Source of the DNA: CABHOJ01 sp965649545
GTDB lineage: Bacteria; Pseudomonadota; Gammaproteobacteria; Burkholderiales; Methylophilaceae
DNA: 13,455 bases
Reading direction: 5' to 3'
Assembly (NCBI GenBank): GCA_965649545.1
Contig: CBFGLF010000042.1
Location: 1-13,455 of the forward strand
Shown: piece by piece, positions 13,252-13,455 of the stretch
How positions within the stretch are numbered: position 1 is the stretch's first letter
Layout: each line of letters starts with the position of its first letter
Made by a program: the position numbers and the translations under genes
Notes under the pieces: model-generated
What the model saw: only the letters and a program-made list of their open reading frames with translations
Database searches by the model: none
Told to the model about the DNA's origin: nothing

Positions 13252-13455
13252 TCAGAAGATCTCGCGTGTCTCGAGGAACTTGAGTTCCGGATAGCGCTCT
13301 TGTGCCATCTGCAGATTGACCCGGTTCGGCGCGAGATAGACATATTCATCCGCCCCATCCAGCGCCACGTTGAACCCGTATTTATCGGCGATGGCCTTGA
13401 GATCGGCATCCGGACCGCGTAGCCAGCGGGCGGTCGAACAATCGTAGCTTTCAAA
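13252..13455 (-). CDS. prfC: Peptide chain release factor 3, C-terminal 67 residues (runs off right edge)
   Basis: The reverse strand is open from the window edge to a TGA at 13252-13254, with 67 codons visible. The end of the protein contains VALDGADEYVYLAPNRVNLQ followed by MAQERYPELKFLETREIF. This closely matches the end of E. coli release factor 3 (ALDGGDNLTYIAPTMVNLN and ERYPDVQF...TRE). RF3 is a translational GTPase that recycles RF1 and RF2 from the ribosome after termination. The G domain lies outside the window, so integrity of the rest cannot be judged. It converges on the membrane protein gene across the shared terminator at 13182-13218. Confidence 0.85.
   Translation of the reverse strand, partial: FESYDCSTARWLRGPDADLKAIADKYGFNVALDGADEYVYLAPNRVNLQMAQERYPELKFLETREIF

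Noticed and set aside
13218..13454. 78-codon reverse open frame at the right edge
   Set aside because: It is in the wrong frame; the neighbouring reverse frame gives the conserved release factor 3 C terminus.

Overview
This window looks like chromosomal DNA of a GC-rich (about 60 %) proteobacterium. The family mix (YhdP/AsmA-like giant protein, YheS-type ABC-F, YchJ/UPF0225, AldB with DUF779 and an AcoR-like sigma-54 activator, PrfC) fits Betaproteobacteria, perhaps Nitrosomonadales, but the genus cannot be fixed from this sequence. I saw no transposase, phage gene, CRISPR array, rRNA or tRNA; it reads as ordinary core and near-core chromosome.

Layout from left to right. (1) Reverse strand to the left edge: the N-terminal 715 codons of a YhdP-family inner-membrane-anchored protein. 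(2) Divergent from it: an ABC-F ATPase (YheS type) with a likely TTG start, followed 24 nt later by an unrecognised acidic 185-residue protein. (3) A convergent YchJ-family SEC-C protein, then a lipoprotein alpha/beta hydrolase (carboxylesterase-like) whose 3' end overlaps by 11 bp the 3' end of a reverse-strand winged-helix-like hypothetical protein. (4) An aldehyde-metabolism locus: a reverse-strand AcoR-like sigma-54 activator, divergent from an AldB-type aldehyde dehydrogenase, followed by a DUF779 protein and an isochorismatase-like cysteine hydrolase. (5) A 23-residue one-helix membrane peptide and a four-helix membrane protein of unknown function. (6) Reverse strand at the right edge: the C-terminal 67 residues of peptide chain release factor 3, convergent with the membrane protein across a shared bidirectional terminator.

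The most coherent system is the aldehyde locus. The 222-bp divergent gap contains, in order, a perfect 15-bp palindrome (candidate activator site), a one-mismatch IHF consensus, and a GG-N10-GC sigma-54 -24/-12 promoter placed to transcribe the dehydrogenase. This is the textbook architecture for an enhancer-binding activator, and it predicts that the adjacent regulator switches on the dehydrogenase. A strong terminator directly after the dehydrogenase separates it from the DUF779/hydrolase pair, so those two are either expressed by read-through or independently. No clearly undescribed system was found; the best candidates for novelty are the 23-residue membrane peptide, the unknown 185- and 183-residue proteins and the role of the DUF779/cysteine hydrolase pair.
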